A DNA stretch of 64,000 nucleotides from Plectosphaerella cucumerina (GCA_020746995.1 JAGPXD010000001.1:6076001-6140000); one strand, 5' to 3'. Positions 36,170-47,907 are shown, numbered from the stretch's first letter. Notes: generated from the sequence alone by a model not told the origin. A program made the numbers and translations.

Positions 36170-39100
36170 ATGGCCTCGCATCCCAACGACGTGTCGGGCG
36201 ACGACCGCTACCGCGAGGCCCCTCCCGTCATGCGCCCCGGCCACCCCATGGACGGACAGCCGTCCTGGCAGAACGGCGGCCGAAAGACCCCCGACAACAT
36301 CCCGCCCGGCCGAACGCCGCGCTCCTCCCCAGGCCCCAAGACGCCTGGCATGGACCGCGACCGAGACCGCTCCCTGCCCGACCGCTCACGGGATCCTGAC
36401 GGTCGGAGGAGCGGTGAGAGGACGAGATCCCGCCAGCGGAGCGGTCGTTCTGCCAGTGGCCAGCAGCGTGCCTGCAAGAAGTGTGGAGAGCCGCTGACCG
36501 GCCAGTTCGTGCGTGCGCTGGACGGAACATTCCATCTGGACTGCTTCAAGTGTCGGGTAAGGACCGCCCCTCGCCCCTCTCCAGCTAGACTCCTGGACGT
36601 TGGGCCGTGACTGACGTGTGAGCATGCAGGATTGCGGCCAGATTGTCGCCTCCAAGTTCTTCCCGGCCGACGACGAGAATGGCGAGGGCCAGTATCCGCT
36701 GTGCGAGACGGACTACTTCCGGCGGCTGGGCCTCCTATGCTACCAGTGCGGCGGCGCCCTTCGTGGCTCATACATCACTGCGCTGGAGCGCAAATACCAC
36801 GTCGACCACTTCACTTGTTCGCTCTGCCCGACCGTCTTCGGCGCCCAGGACAGCTACTACGAGCACGATGGCAACGTGTACTGCCACTACCACTACTCGA
36901 CCCAGTTCGCCCAGCGGTGCAACGGTTGCCAGACGGCCATCCTCAAGCAGTTCGTCGAGATCTTCCGCAACGGGCAGAACCAGCACTGGCACCCCGAGTG
37001 CTACATGATCCACAAGTTCTGGAACGTGAGGCTTGCGGCCTCATCCGGCAAGGACAACCCGCTGTCCGGGCCCGACGACCCCGAGACCAGGAACGCTATC
37101 CGCGCGCTGGAGGAACAGATGGAGGATAAGGTCTATCGCATCTGGAGCGTGCTGTCGACGTTTGAGGAGTCTTCTGCGGCCTGCATCTCCGACATGCTGC
37201 TGCACGTCAGCAACGGTGCTTACGTCGACGGCGTACTTGTGGCGAAGAAGTTCATCTGGCACGTCGAGGTGTTGTTCAACGCGACTGACAGGCTTGATTT
37301 CACGACCCAGCAGCTGCAACTCAAAGGTATGCTACCTCGTTACGAGGGCGCCGTGCGATTATCGCTAACTCATTGTTTTCCTTCCCACAGCTCTGTCTTA
37401 TGGACGAGAGGCTAAGCTCCTCTGCAAGAAGACCGTCTCCTTCTTCTCGCTGCTCTCGAAGACCCAAGACACGGGCGCGAAGAAGCTGGGTGTCACCCAG
37501 GAACTTCTGTCACTCGTCACAGGTCTCGCTCACTACCTCAAGCTTCTCATCAGAATCTGCCTGCAGGGCGCACTGCGCCTCGAGATTGACTCGAACAGCA
37601 CCGACGGCCTTTACCAGTTCCTCGACGACCTGAGCGATCTCGACTCTCTCAAGACCGATGACAGGTCCTTGCAGGTCATGACGGGGGCGTCACGCCTGTC
37701 CGGCAAGAATTCCGATCACTGCGCCCTATGCAACAAGTCAGTCGAGGACGAGTGCGCCCTCAACAGAGACAAGCGCTGGCACATTGCTTGTGTCAAGTGC
37801 ACAAGCTGCAACAGAGAACTCGGCCGGCAGTTGGATGACGCGAGGTACAACGCCTTTGACAAGCGGATCTACTGCAACAACTGCGTCGGCGTCGCCTCCG
37901 AGGGCGCACAGCCGTTCGAGCATGTCACAAGACTTCAACAGTACACGTTCCTCCTCAAGGTCGCCCTGGCGAGGCTTATGGACATACTCAAAAGCAGCGG
38001 CGCGATACCCGGCAGCGACGACGAGTTCTCGCCCAATGGAAACCTCGGTGGCGGAGCAGGCGAAGGAGGCGAGGGCCCCCAGCGCAGCCTGGGCGACAGT
38101 AACCAGCCGGCGTATCTTAACTCGGACGCCCGCTCAAAGTCATACGCCGGCGAGGCGCCGCAGCAACACAATCGGGAGTCATCCTATGAGCATACTCTCA
38201 ACGACATTCGCCGCCTGCGGAGCACGCGTCTCGATAAGCACCTTTCATCTAGCTTCCGCAAGGCGCGGACGTCGCGCGTTCTCGACGGTCAGGATGGTCA
38301 GCCCGGAAACCTGCCCGGCGTCATCTCCGAGGATATGCCCCTGACGGAGGAGTCGGTCAACGACAGCATGTTCCACCCGGAAGCCCTGAGATTGGACGAC
38401 ATCTCGCGCATCGCGGCCGCTGAGCAGGCGAGGGAACACTACAACCTCGACCGGCAGGAGCTTTACCGGTCACCGGCGACGGATCCCTTCATGGGAAGCC
38501 ATCAGCGATCGCAGTCTACGGGCCGGCAAGTTGAGCCGCGCAACGTGCCACGCGGGCGGAGGTTCTTCTCAGAGCTCTCGGCGCTCGAGTACTTCAACGT
38601 TCGCCACCTGGCGGTCCTGATCATGCACCCGCACGTTGAGAGCGAGTTCACGCTAGATGAGCTGCTCTCCTTCATCGAGTCGAAGAAGCCCCCGACGTTT
38701 TGGAAGAACCTCGGCAAGGCGTTCAAGAACGACCGCTCCAAGACCGTCAAGAAGAAGGGCATCTTCGGTGTGCCGCTCGAAATCATCATCGACAAGGACG
38801 GGGCCGATTCGACCGACGGTGTCGGCCCGGGCGCCCTCAAGATCCCCGCCATCCTCGACGATATCATTCGGGCGATGAAGGGCATGGACCTCTCGGTCGA
38901 GGGCGTGTTCCGCAAGAACGGCAACATCAAGAAGCTTTCGGACCTTGTGGACAGGATCGACAGGGACGGTTGCGACAGCGTCAACCTGACGGAGCAGCCC
39001 GTGGTGCAAATCGCCGCGCTTCTGAAGCGGTACCTACGAGACTTGCCGGATCCGCTGCTCACACATAAGCTGTACCGCCTCTGGCTCATTATCTCGAAGA

Positions 39101-39918
39101 TCCAGGACGACAACAAGAGGAGGCAGTGCCTGCACCTGAGCTGCTGCCTGCTGCCCAAATCCCACCGTGACTCGATGGAGATTCTCTTCGTCTTCCTCAA
39201 GTGGGCGGGATCCTTCCACCAGGTCGACGAAGAGGTCGGGTCCCGCATGGACATCAAGAACCTTGCCACCGTCATCGCGCCCAACATTCTCTATAATAAC
39301 CAGAAGCTGCTGGCGCTCGATAGCGACCCGATGTATGTTATTGTGGGCGTCGAAGACATGATTCGCGACATTGAGTCGATGTGCACGGTATGTTGCCCTG
39401 GCGTCTTGAGCCTGCCCCCGCGACTAATATCCCCTCTTCCTTGCCAGGTCCCCGATGAGATCATGAACCTGATGGATGACCCCTTTGTCATCGCCGGCAA
39501 CTCAAACGCCGACCTCTCGACCAAGGAGATCCTTAAGAAATTCCAGGACCGCGTCGGCCAGAAGCCGTCCGGCCCCTTCGAGGTCGGCGAGGCTCACAAC
39601 CGCCAGGACGACCACTACCGGCCGCCGCCCACGCGCGTCGAAACGGACCCGGCGCTCTACAAGGAGGCACGCAGCGTCCGTCCGGTGCAGGATCCGCCCC
39701 TGCTAGGTCCTTCGGCGGCCGTCAACAGCACGGCGACGCCGCCGCCGCAGATGTGGCGCGGGCCAAGCGATCCCGGTCACCCCTCGCCCTACAAGAACGA
39801 GCAGGCCACCTACTCGGATCCGCAACTCGAGCCTCCGGAGGGCTCGCAGAGGAGAGAATGGCGCAACTCGGCATGGGGCAGGCAGAATGGCGGTGTCGGC
39901 GTGGGAGGCAACACCTGA
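36170..39918 (+). CDS. LRG1: LIM-domain Rho GTPase-activating protein
   Basis: Four exons: 36170-36556, 36630-37326, 37391-39387 and 39448-39918, giving 1,183 aa. Three LIM domains: LIM1 (about 102-170, CKKCGEPLTG...FKCRDCG, split by intron 1), LIM2 (about 172-240, CYQCGGALRGSYI) and LIM3 (about 471-530, HCALCNKSVEDEC...CNNC). A RhoGAP domain spans about 820-1010 with the arginine finger in EGVFRKNGN and the conserved KRYLRDLPDPLL and ATVIAPN segments. The order LIM-LIM-LIM-RhoGAP is that of Lrg1, which switches off Rho1 and so restrains beta-glucan synthesis, the cell-integrity MAP kinase pathway and hyphal tip growth. The last intron (60 nt) is free of stops and in frame, so an unspliced isoform with 20 extra residues after the RhoGAP domain is possible. 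Confidence 0.94.
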
Positions 39919-41084
39919 CCGTGGGACGAACACCGACCCTGTGTTGCTGATTTTTTTTCCCCCCTGTAGAGCAGTCATTGTGACGCAGGGATGCCACGCC
40001 GTTACGAACCGAAAACCCCTTTGTGCTTGTTCTATCTTGTCCAGCCCCATTTGCCCCCTGCGTTGCATTCAGGCGGCGTTTTTATTCCGAGAGCCTCGAC
40101 TCATTCCTACGACGATGCGGATTTGGGGGGCTGTTTTCGTTTTTGATTTTTCTTCAGGCCCGAGCATGACGCGCACCGCCACAGCTGGGCTCCTTTCTAC
40201 TTCTTCAATGGCTCAATGTCAGTGGGTTCTGGCGGTTTTGTGTGGAAGTGGCGGAGGACGAGATCCCGCTGTGACTCGGCCCTGGCTGTTTTTGGACCTT
40301 TTCTATACGACTGGCATCGGCTGGCTGGCTTGAATGAGTCGGCATGTTGCTTTACGCTGAGGGCAGGGCCGGGTTTCGGGAGACGAAGTCGCTTGTACAG
40401 GTCGAACCGGTGCTCTGCGCTTCTGTAGATGGTAGGCCGCGGGGCTGGCGGCATGCGCGCAGACGTGGGGTGTTGCTTGCATATGGGCGAGGGTGGTCCT
40501 GTCTCGGCCGGAGGCCACCATCCTGTTCTTGGGAGGCGTAGACAGTTGTTGTCGCGAGATGCTCAGCTTGAGGATACGAGCGTCGGAGCTAGATGATGGC
40601 CCTGGCCCCGCCCTGCGCGAGGTAGGGACGCGCGTGTAGATGAGAGGCAGGTAGCTTTTCTTGCCCGGGGTCGGGCACTCGGACGGGATTTCAACGGACG
40701 GGAAATATGACGTCCAAAGATGTCGTCAATGACGCTGGTCCTCCATGCAGGTGAAGCACATGTGTTTTTGAGTGGGATATTATTCGATTTCAGGCCCACG
40801 ACGAGGGGCATGGTATATTACATTCCCTATGCTTTTATGAACAGATGTCTGGCGAGAGGAGGTACCTTCTCTCTCGCACGTCCTCGCATGTGAGCTGCGT
40901 GGGTATTATGTGATTTTGGAAAAAGGGGGGAATAAAAAAAGAGGAAACTAAATAGTAAAGCGAGAAAAATCACATGAGATCATTACGCATGGATAGATGT
41001 GTGTATGCCCCCCCGGCCTGGCGTCGCCCGTCTCCATTCCCGGACGGCCTTGACTTTTCTCCTCCATCTCTCCTTGGGCCCCCC
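39919..41084. other. convergent 3' flanks of LRG1 and ERG26
   Basis: About 1.17 kb between two convergent stops. It contains T-rich then A/G-rich sequence (about 40,918-40,975), consistent with two 3' UTRs. No credible gene. Confidence 0.55.
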
Positions 41085-42239
41085 TCACTTGAGCGGCGGG
41101 ATGGTGCCGGCCTTTTCCTGGTCCAGGACCCACTGGACGCCGCGCTGGATGCCCTCGTTGAGGCTGACGATGGGCCGGTAGCCGAGGGTGCGCTTGGCCT
41201 TTGTGATGTTGTAGTAGCGGGTCATGCAGGCGTAGATGCAGCGCTGGCGGGTGAAGACGGGGGCGCGGCCCATGATGTGGCAGCCGACCTCGCTGAGGAA
41301 GCCGAGGACGAGGCCGATCTCCTTGGGGATGGACCAGACGTGGGAGGTGCCCTTGTCGGAGCCGGCGGCGCGAAAGACGGCGCGGGAGAAGTCCCAGAAG
41401 TAGATGGGGGCGTCGTTTGTGACGAAGAAGGCCTCGCCGTCGACGCGCTCGTGGTCGAGGGGCACGGTCTTGGCGGTGGAGGAGACGCGGAGGAGGCGGG
41501 CGGCGAGGAGGTGGGCGTGGGCGACGTTGCCGACGTAGGTGAAGTCGAAGAGGTTGTCGCCGTCGCCGATCTGGAAGCCGGTGCGGCCCTGGCGGTGGAC
41601 GCGGATGAGCTGGTGGAGGAGCATGGTGTCGCCCTCGCCGAAGATGCCGGCGGGGCGGATGGCGGCGGTGAGGAGGCGGTGTTCGGGCTGGCGGTTGGCG
41701 GCGAGGACGAGCTCCTCGGCGGCGGCCTTTGTCTCGGAGTAGTACTCCGTCTGTGCCTCTCCGCGGATGAGGGGCCATCGCTCGTCGGCGTTGATGAGGT
41801 TGCTGACGTTGTCGGAGATGACGGAGGCGGACGAGGTGTAGACGAGGGCGGCGACGTCGGCGGCCTGGCAGGCGGCGACGATGTTTGCGGTGCCGTCGAC
41901 GTTGACGCGCTTGTAGAGGTCCTTGTTGGGCTCCTGGCCCTCGGCGTGCGGCGCGGGGGAGGCGGTGTGGATGACGACGTCGGGCCTGATCTCGGCGATG
42001 ACCTCTGCGACGCGGTCGGCGTCGGAGATGTCAACCTCGTAGTAGGCGACCTTGTCCTCGTCGGGGCGGCGGTTGCGCACGCAGCGGAGGTCGATGGAGG
42101 CGACGTGGGAGGCCTTCCAGAGGGGGTCGTCGATGATCTGGTTGACGATGTGGTGGCCGAGGAAGCCGTTGCCTCCGATGACGAGGACGCGGCCCAGGTC
42201 GCGCGCCTTTACTTCGGCGGCGGGCTTTTCGGAGGCCAT
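41085..42239 (-). CDS. ERG26: sterol-4-alpha-carboxylate 3-dehydrogenase (decarboxylating)
   Basis: Single exon, 384 aa, close to the usual 350-390 aa. Short-chain dehydrogenase of the 3-beta-HSD class acting in ergosterol synthesis: with ERG25 and ERG27 it removes the C4 methyl groups in the endoplasmic reticulum. Visible motifs: the NAD(P) site GGNGFLG (22-28), the acidic residue after strand 2 (SIDLR), DISDAD, TSSASV before the active site, and the catalytic Tyr-x-x-x-Lys at Tyr167/Lys171 (YYSETK). The C-terminal part has a hydrophobic segment (IPKEIGLVLGFLSEVGCHI) suiting membrane association. The chosen ATG (42239) puts the Rossmann motif at the expected distance; an upstream in-frame start at 42383 would add a non-conserved Arg/Ser/Pro stretch and is unlikely. 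A paralogous NAD-dependent epimerase role is possible but less likely. Confidence 0.85.
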   Translation of the reverse strand: MASEKPAAEVKARDLGRVLVIGGNGFLGHHIVNQIIDDPLWKASHVASIDLRCVRNRRPDEDKVAYYEVDISDADRVAEVIAEIRPDVVIHTASPAPHAEGQEPNKDLYKRVNVDGTANIVAACQAADVAALVYTSSASVISDNVSNLINADERWPLIRGEAQTEYYSETKAAAEELVLAANRQPEHRLLTAAIRPAGIFGEGDTMLLHQLIRVHRQGRTGFQIGDGDNLFDFTYVGNVAHAHLLAARLLRVSSTAKTVPLDHERVDGEAFFVTNDAPIYFWDFSRAVFRAAGSDKGTSHVWSIPKEIGLVLGFLSEVGCHIMGRAPVFTRQRCIYACMTRYYNITKAKRTLGYRPIVSLNEGIQRGVQWVLDQEKAGTIPPLK

Positions 42240-43193
42240 TGTGTGTGAGGGAGGTGGTGGGAGATGTGGGAGGAGGGGAGGAGGAGGACGAGGTCGAATC
42301 GAGCGTCGGTCGCGGGAAGTTCGAGGGCAAGGAAGGGTTCTTCGACAAGGAGTTTCTGATTCGGCGGCTCTTGAGAAGGTCAATCGGATGTTATCTTGCA
42401 GGAACGGTCAGACGAGCAAGATCTGGGGTCGTCGGGTTGGTTGGTGAGGGTGGTGGGTGGTGGTGGGTGGTGGTGATGGGCGAGGAGATGGTGGAAGTGC
42501 CCCCGGCCCACGTTTCTCCAGGGCCCGGCTGAATGGTCCGCTCGGTTGGCGTGCTGGATGCCACTTGTCCAGATACGCCTCCTCGCCGCGTGCTGACGGT
42601 CAATCCGGGGGTACCTCTACCACCGTAGCTCATCTCCAACAGCCCCGCCCTGACACTGCGGGGGTTCCGTTGATTTGGTGAGCCTCCTGAGTTCTGTGGC
42701 GGAGCAAACTCGAGGTCCAACTGAAGGCGACAGAGAGCACGTGGTCAATCGGGTTACCTAGCAAAAAAAACACCTGCCTTAGAGCGAACCTCTCTGCATC
42801 GAGTCACAGCTGCAGATGGATCTCGGAGCACAAGGTATTCAGGTGACTGGTCCATCTTTGATTTGCGCTTACCTGGAGGTAGGTACTCGCCCGACGTCAG
42901 TGGGCAATGCGACAGGTGCAGATGCTGGAGGTGTGCGCTAAAGCCTAAAGATGGTGATCACGACAGGAATAGAGACACCCCGGTGTGTTCTTCGAGAGAT
43001 GCGGCAGCCACCGGAGAAAGGGGGCCCCGCCAATAGCGTGAAATCTGCCCTCTTCAACATCTATTCCACCATCAACAGCCTAACGGACACCAGACAGACT
43101 GGCCTACGAGTATGATGGGCAGGCGAGAAGAGTGTAATTACTACTGATACAGACAGAGAGACAGAGAGAGACCGCGAGGAAATCTCCAAGCCC
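42240..43193. other. ERG26 promoter and UGT 3' flank
   Basis: About 950 bases. The left part holds the ERG26 leader; the right part is the 3' flank of the glycosyltransferase, with a short GACAGAGA-type tract at about 43,150-43,172. Nothing else is recognised. Confidence 0.55.
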
Positions 43194-44869
43194 CTACGCC
43201 AGCCACTTCTTCAGGGCGGCACCGGCAAAACCTCCAACCACCTTCCTCTCATGCCAAGCCCACCTACCCACAGCAACAGAGGCCAGGGGCACCAGGCCCA
43301 GAGTGACCAAGCTGACCAGCCAGAGGTCCCAGTTCTTCGCCTTGAAGGCCGACATGCGCATGTCCGCCGTCTCCAGATGCATCGGCCGCAGCTCTTTATC
43401 GCCGTCATATCGCATCTCTGCGTCATACATGACCTCCTCGATCAGGTCCGCGCCGTGCTCCTTGCGTCTCGAGGCTGCTCGCGCGATCCGCTGCATACGC
43501 ATGCAGTTGCGTCTGTATAACCCACCCTCATCTGCGGATATGAGTCCAATCTTGCGCGAGAGCTCTTCAGCAGTGAAGGTGAATTTGTCGAGAGGCTCCG
43601 AGGTCCCGCTGGCGACGAGACGCGGCGAATTGGATATTTGGTCGAAGAAGAAGCCCATGGCCAGCATTGGCTTGCCGTGGTAGAGGCCTTCGTTGGCGCT
43701 TGACCCGCCGCCGTGGGTGAGGTAGATGCTCGTGTGCGAGTGGTCTAGGATGGCGCGCTGCGGGGCGAAGCTCGTGAAGAGGAAGGACGAGTGTTCGCCT
43801 TTGAGGAGGGAGGCGAACGTTATCTTCTTACCGCTGGCGTCGGTGAACTCGTGCGTCATGTCCATGTCGCTACGGCCTGCGATGGGAACGGACCAAATGA
43901 CGCCGTCGATGAATCCACGGCCGAGAGCATCAAGCAGCCCCTCGACGAGCTTGATGGCCGCTTCATTGGAGAGGATGATGTGCGTCCCGAGAGCCAGGTA
44001 TAGCGTCTTCTTATGCGTCGCCAGGAAACCCGCGTAGGGCTCCGTCAGGCCTGGGTACTTATCCGCGAGAATGGGCCCGACGGCCGCGACGAGGGGCGGC
44101 AAATCCTTTGGCACCTCAAGGCCGAAGAACGAGTTGATCAAGACGAGATGGTTGGGCTTCTTCAACGTCGGAATCATGTAGCTGACGCCAGCTTCCCGCC
44201 GCATCGACTTGACCCATCTGATCCAGCGCAGCACCGCCGGCGCGGCCTTGACGACGACGAGCTCGTTCCGGATGCGAGAGAGCATGGAGGCGTTTTCCGA
44301 CGTCAGGGTGCCGTCGAGCTGGAAGCCCGGCTGGCCGGGTATGTAGGGACAGGGGCAGATGAAAGCTGGCATCTGAGGGTACACCATGGCGATGGGGATG
44401 TGGTACTGGTAGAGCATGTCCTTTGCCGCGTCGACGAAAAAGTCGGCTATGATGAAGTCTGGCCTCGTCTCCAGGTCGTCGACGATACGATTGAGACCGC
44501 GGTAGGTCTGGGGCCAGTTGAAATCGAAGAGGTATTTCGATTCCATGACACTGCCAAAGCCATTGGACGAGTCCCACTGCCGCATGCGCAGGTAATGAGC
44601 CTGGAGCTCCTCATGGGAAGGGCCGGGTCCCATCAGATGGACTTTCTGGACGTAATCATAGTCTGTAATCCAGCTCTGCTGGCCCTCGAGGGTTGCAAAG
44701 TCGAGAGTGTGCCCGCGTTTCGCAAGGACCTTGCCCAGTTCCAGCACAGGGGCTGCCAGAACATCAGTGCTGTTGCGCTCTAGGAGACGAAGGGCTTACC
44801 GGCGTGGGTGAAACCACCTACGGTGACCACCATGAGGATCTTTCGAGGTGGGTTTGCAGAGGTCGTCAT
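43194..44869 (-). CDS. UDP-glycosyltransferase (GT1-like) with C-terminal membrane anchor
   Basis: Two exons, 44869-44800 and 44752-43194, with a 47-nt intron (codon G|CC), give 542 aa. The N-terminal Rossmann-like half starts KILMVVTVGGFTHAAPVLELGKVLAKRGH, the acceptor-binding start of UDP-glucuronosyl/UDP-glucosyl transferases. The C-terminal half has SFAPQRAILDHSHTSIYLTHGGGSSANEGLYHGKPMLAMGFFFDQ (HGGG at about residue 370), the nucleotide-sugar signature. A hydrophobic segment near residues 495-515 followed by basic residues (WHERKVVGG) looks like a tail anchor, as in metazoan UGTs. The acceptor substrate (sterol, lipid or secondary metabolite) cannot be inferred. No neighbouring tailoring genes indicate a biosynthetic cluster, although ERG26 is next door. 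Confidence 0.87.
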
Positions 44870-46035
44870 GGCTAAGATCAAGGGGCACTCGACGGGCTAC
44901 CGAAGACTGATGGCAGGTAATACGAGTCAGACTACTTGGCCTTGGGAAGGTAGGCGAAGCTAAAGGCAGAAGGTTCACGGGTCGAATGTGATCGCAGGGG
45001 CTTGACACGGCTAAAGAGGTCTGCTGTTCGTCTCTAGATCTGATAGGATCGGGTTTGGGAGGGTACAGCTACGGAAGCACCCGGGAAGTCATACGGTCCG
45101 ACGGAGCGCGAAGGAAGAAGGATCACATCTGTCAAAACAGACAACCCGAGTGCATTGGCACTCGGCTGCATCGGATCGATAGAAGCGCACATAATGCACC
45201 ATGTTCATCCTCGACCACGCGATGCACTGTTTTCCTTCCTGTAACACGTCGGCATCAGCCCTGCAACATCACGCCACCCTCGCTGCCGCTCCATCTGCTA
45301 TGCGGCACAGCAGACTGCAGCCGGCCAATCGCTTTCCATTCGTCCTCACCCGACAACTAACAAGAGTTCGCGACGCCGAATCCCTGCCCTGTATCCCAGT
45401 ATGGATCGTAATTCAGAGCGAAGGGGGCGTTGCTGTGGCGCCACTGGGTCAATGGCTTTACGCCCTTACGCTGAGCCCAAGGTAGAGGAGTCATCCATTA
45501 TTCTCAATTAGAGAACTTGGCCCTGTTTTGGCAGTAAAAACCTCTCTCAATCGATCTGGATCTGGCCATCAATCGAGAGCCCAGCTGTAATATCCTAGAA
45601 TGAGCAGGATTCGACCTCAGACAATGCATTGACGAGCCTCGGTCACCACAATCACTCAGAGGGTATGTGGAAGACTGCATCCTGGCTGGCTTGCACGCCA
45701 AAGACAGAGGTGAGATTGGTTTTACAGGCGAAAGGCAAGTAGAGGTATCGATTGAACCTCAAGTTTGACCGTGAACAGCATTGGCGTTGTTCGCTCGCAC
45801 GGCCCATCAGGTGGCACGTGCACGTGACTCCATCCCCAAGTCAATGCTGCCTGGTCCAGTTGCACGCCTTAAACCTTCCAGTTTCCATTCACCAAACTCA
45901 AGGCAGGATACTCACACAAACACACTTTTGTTTGCTTCACTCTTTTGCTCTCTTTTGGACTCCCTTCTCCCATCATTATTTCTACCTCTCTCTTCTCTTC
46001 TATCCGTCACCAAGAAATGTTTGACTCCTGCGGCT
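44870..46035. promoter_or_regulatory. divergent promoter region with 5' leader
   Basis: About 1.17 kb between the UGT start (minus) and the Trp-rich protein start (plus). The right end (45,900-46,035) is CT-rich leader sequence ending in an AUG at 46017 that opens an overlapping uORF. No gene is seen in the rest. Confidence 0.45.
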
Positions 46036-46070
46036 ATGCCGACGCCGTTAGCCACGAGGAGGGAGGATGA
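46017..46070 (+). promoter_or_regulatory. 17-codon uORF overlapping the main start
   Basis: ATG at 46017 (purine at -3) opens a 17-codon frame, MFDSCGYADAVSHEEGG, ending in TGA at 46068-46070. It overlaps the main ATG at 46036 in another frame, so ribosomes using it would bypass the main start. If it lies in the mRNA it should lower translation. Confidence 0.45.
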
Positions 46071-47475
46071 TGTTGAGATAATGGTCCACATCGCCGCTCC
46101 GGCCAGGACATCTGATGACAGACATTACCGGGCCCTTGCGGATGCATATCTCAACTTTCAGCCAGGCACAAGAAGTCGTCTCGTTGTTCCGGACAGTCTT
46201 CCCGGCAGCAACACCAGCTTCCACGACCAAGATGCACCAGAGTCCTCTCCGCCCAGAAGTGTCTCAAGACACTCGTCTCCGGGCTCCTCTGAGCTTTCGT
46301 TTTCCGGGGCATGGGGAAACCCAGAATCTCCAAGGCTAGCCACCACCTCAAAACATCACCATTCCGGGGGCCTTTTGTCTTCACAGGCCAGCAACAGAGA
46401 CTTATCTCTTTTGGAGGCTCACCCAGAGTCGGGCCCACAGGAGAGCACTCAACAGGACTCCCTAGTTCCTCCGAGCGAGGTACCAGACTCCATGCCTCCC
46501 ACACACTGTGGCATGGTAGGTCTGGTCTCGCCCAACCGGTTCATCGAACACTTCATGCGAGTCCCCCAGAACTCACAAACTGGAGCCGTGCCTTTCCCTT
46601 CACTCGGGGACATCCTTCCAACCTCGCCAATCGCGAAAAGGAGGCCAGCAGTTGTCATCCCGGGAACCCAGAGCAACAGACCAGCTCTTCCTGCCACCGC
46701 AGCCGCAAAGCCGGTCGATACTGCGCCATTCGTCATTCCAGACACACCACCAGCAGCAAGACGATCCTCGCCGCTCCCGTCATCGAGCAGCGACTCTGAC
46801 GTGGATATAATCGAGGATACTGTCCTCGAGGGTGGTCCAGCCACCTCCACAAAGCGAGCTGTACCCGCAACCACTCGCGCAGAATCGGAGCCTGCCCAGA
46901 GCAAGAGGCCAAGACTCTCCAGCAACGACCCAACCCCCGGGCCCCTGACGAGAAGCGTAAGCGACAGCGGAGCGAATGAGGACCACCAAACTCCTCACCC
47001 TCTGGTTCTACAGGGCACCGACACCGAGTATCTCTCCCTCCTAGAGATTGATGCCCCGGAACCCCCCACAGGCCTGGGCGAAATTCTACCCCCGTCGCTA
47101 ATCACGATCAACCTCTCCACGCTGGCCAACGTTCTCGACATCTCCCATCGCTATCGCCCGATCGAGAGGGCGAGGGACCTGCGCCCCTTCGAGAGGGGCT
47201 ACTGGCTCATCGATTGCTCCGGCTGGGGTGAACCCGATGTGCACAAGGCCTGGGGCTTCCTGCACAATTACCTTTCCAAAGGCTATGCGGGATGGGGAAC
47301 CAGGTGCGTCCGGGACGAGGGATGGGGGTGGATCAGGCTGTGGTGCTTCGGTCACGTCGTGGGACACTGTTACTTGCTGCTGTATCTGGCCAGCATGCGG
47401 AGGTTGAAGACCCAGGGCGCTCGGTGGATCGATGGCGAGGGCCGTGTCGTCCTCGTCACGGATGGACACGCATGA
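46036..47475 (+). CDS. uncharacterised protein with conserved-looking Trp-rich C-terminus
   Basis: I do not recognise the family. Single exon, 479 aa. The first 350 residues are Ser/Pro/Thr-rich and probably disordered, with acidic Ser patches (SSSSDSDVDIIEDT) and a KRPR basic patch, suggesting a nuclear or phosphorylated protein. The last 110 residues look folded: IERARDLRPFERGYWLIDCSGW, then HKAWGFLHNYL, GWGTRCVRDEGWGWIRLWCFGHVVGHCYLLLYL. That block is unusually rich in Trp, Gly and His. A hydrophobic stretch (GHVVGHCYLLLYLA) is short for a membrane helix. No catalytic signature is evident. The start is the first in-frame ATG after the CT-rich leader; an in-frame frame extends upstream but its translation (Leu/Ser-rich) looks like leader. 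Confidence 0.75.
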   Translation: MPTPLATRREDDVEIMVHIAAPARTSDDRHYRALADAYLNFQPGTRSRLVVPDSLPGSNTSFHDQDAPESSPPRSVSRHSSPGSSELSFSGAWGNPESPRLATTSKHHHSGGLLSSQASNRDLSLLEAHPESGPQESTQQDSLVPPSEVPDSMPPTHCGMVGLVSPNRFIEHFMRVPQNSQTGAVPFPSLGDILPTSPIAKRRPAVVIPGTQSNRPALPATAAAKPVDTAPFVIPDTPPAARRSSPLPSSSSDSDVDIIEDTVLEGGPATSTKRAVPATTRAESEPAQSKRPRLSSNDPTPGPLTRSVSDSGANEDHQTPHPLVLQGTDTEYLSLLEIDAPEPPTGLGEILPPSLITINLSTLANVLDISHRYRPIERARDLRPFERGYWLIDCSGWGEPDVHKAWGFLHNYLSKGYAGWGTRCVRDEGWGWIRLWCFGHVVGHCYLLLYLASMRRLKTQGARWIDGEGRVVLVTDGHA

Positions 47476-47907
47476 AAGGTTTGGCTTCGCGATTTGGATT
47501 CCGATCCTGGATGGAGGGCGTTTGGATGGACATTGTGGTTTGCATTTGATACCCCTTGCATTTCTGGATTGGCAGCATAGGCCTTGGGCATTGGATGGAA
47601 GACGATCGCATCGGTAGCTGGCGCAACCCGCTGGAATTGACTGGAGAATCCTTGAACGAAATGTCGATACCGTAATCTTTCCTTTCCGACCGCGAAAAAT
47701 ATCCATTTGCCCATCAATACATTTACAGCAGGCTCTCGACACGTACACGAAACAGTCCCTCTACCGCCAAGCTTACACGTCGCACTGCTCGCCCGCCCGC
47801 CCAGAATGTCAAAGTTTGAAAGCCAATGAAACAGATACCGCCTACGTTATAGATAGGAACGCTGTACCGCTGTTGCTCGCGGGAATCGGGAAATCGGCTG
47901 CCCAGGC
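47476..47907. other. convergent 3' flanks
   Basis: About 430 bases between the stops of the Trp-rich protein and the HMG-box-like protein. No gene recognised. Confidence 0.55.

Noticed and set aside
42240..42383. Upstream in-frame start of ERG26 adding 48 residues
   Set aside because: The added part is Arg/Ser/Pro-rich and unlike the family; the ATG at 42239 gives the expected distance to the GGNGFLG motif.
45600..45625. GGATTCGACC, like a reverse-strand tRNA B box
   Set aside because: One base short of the consensus, and no cloverleaf can be drawn around it.
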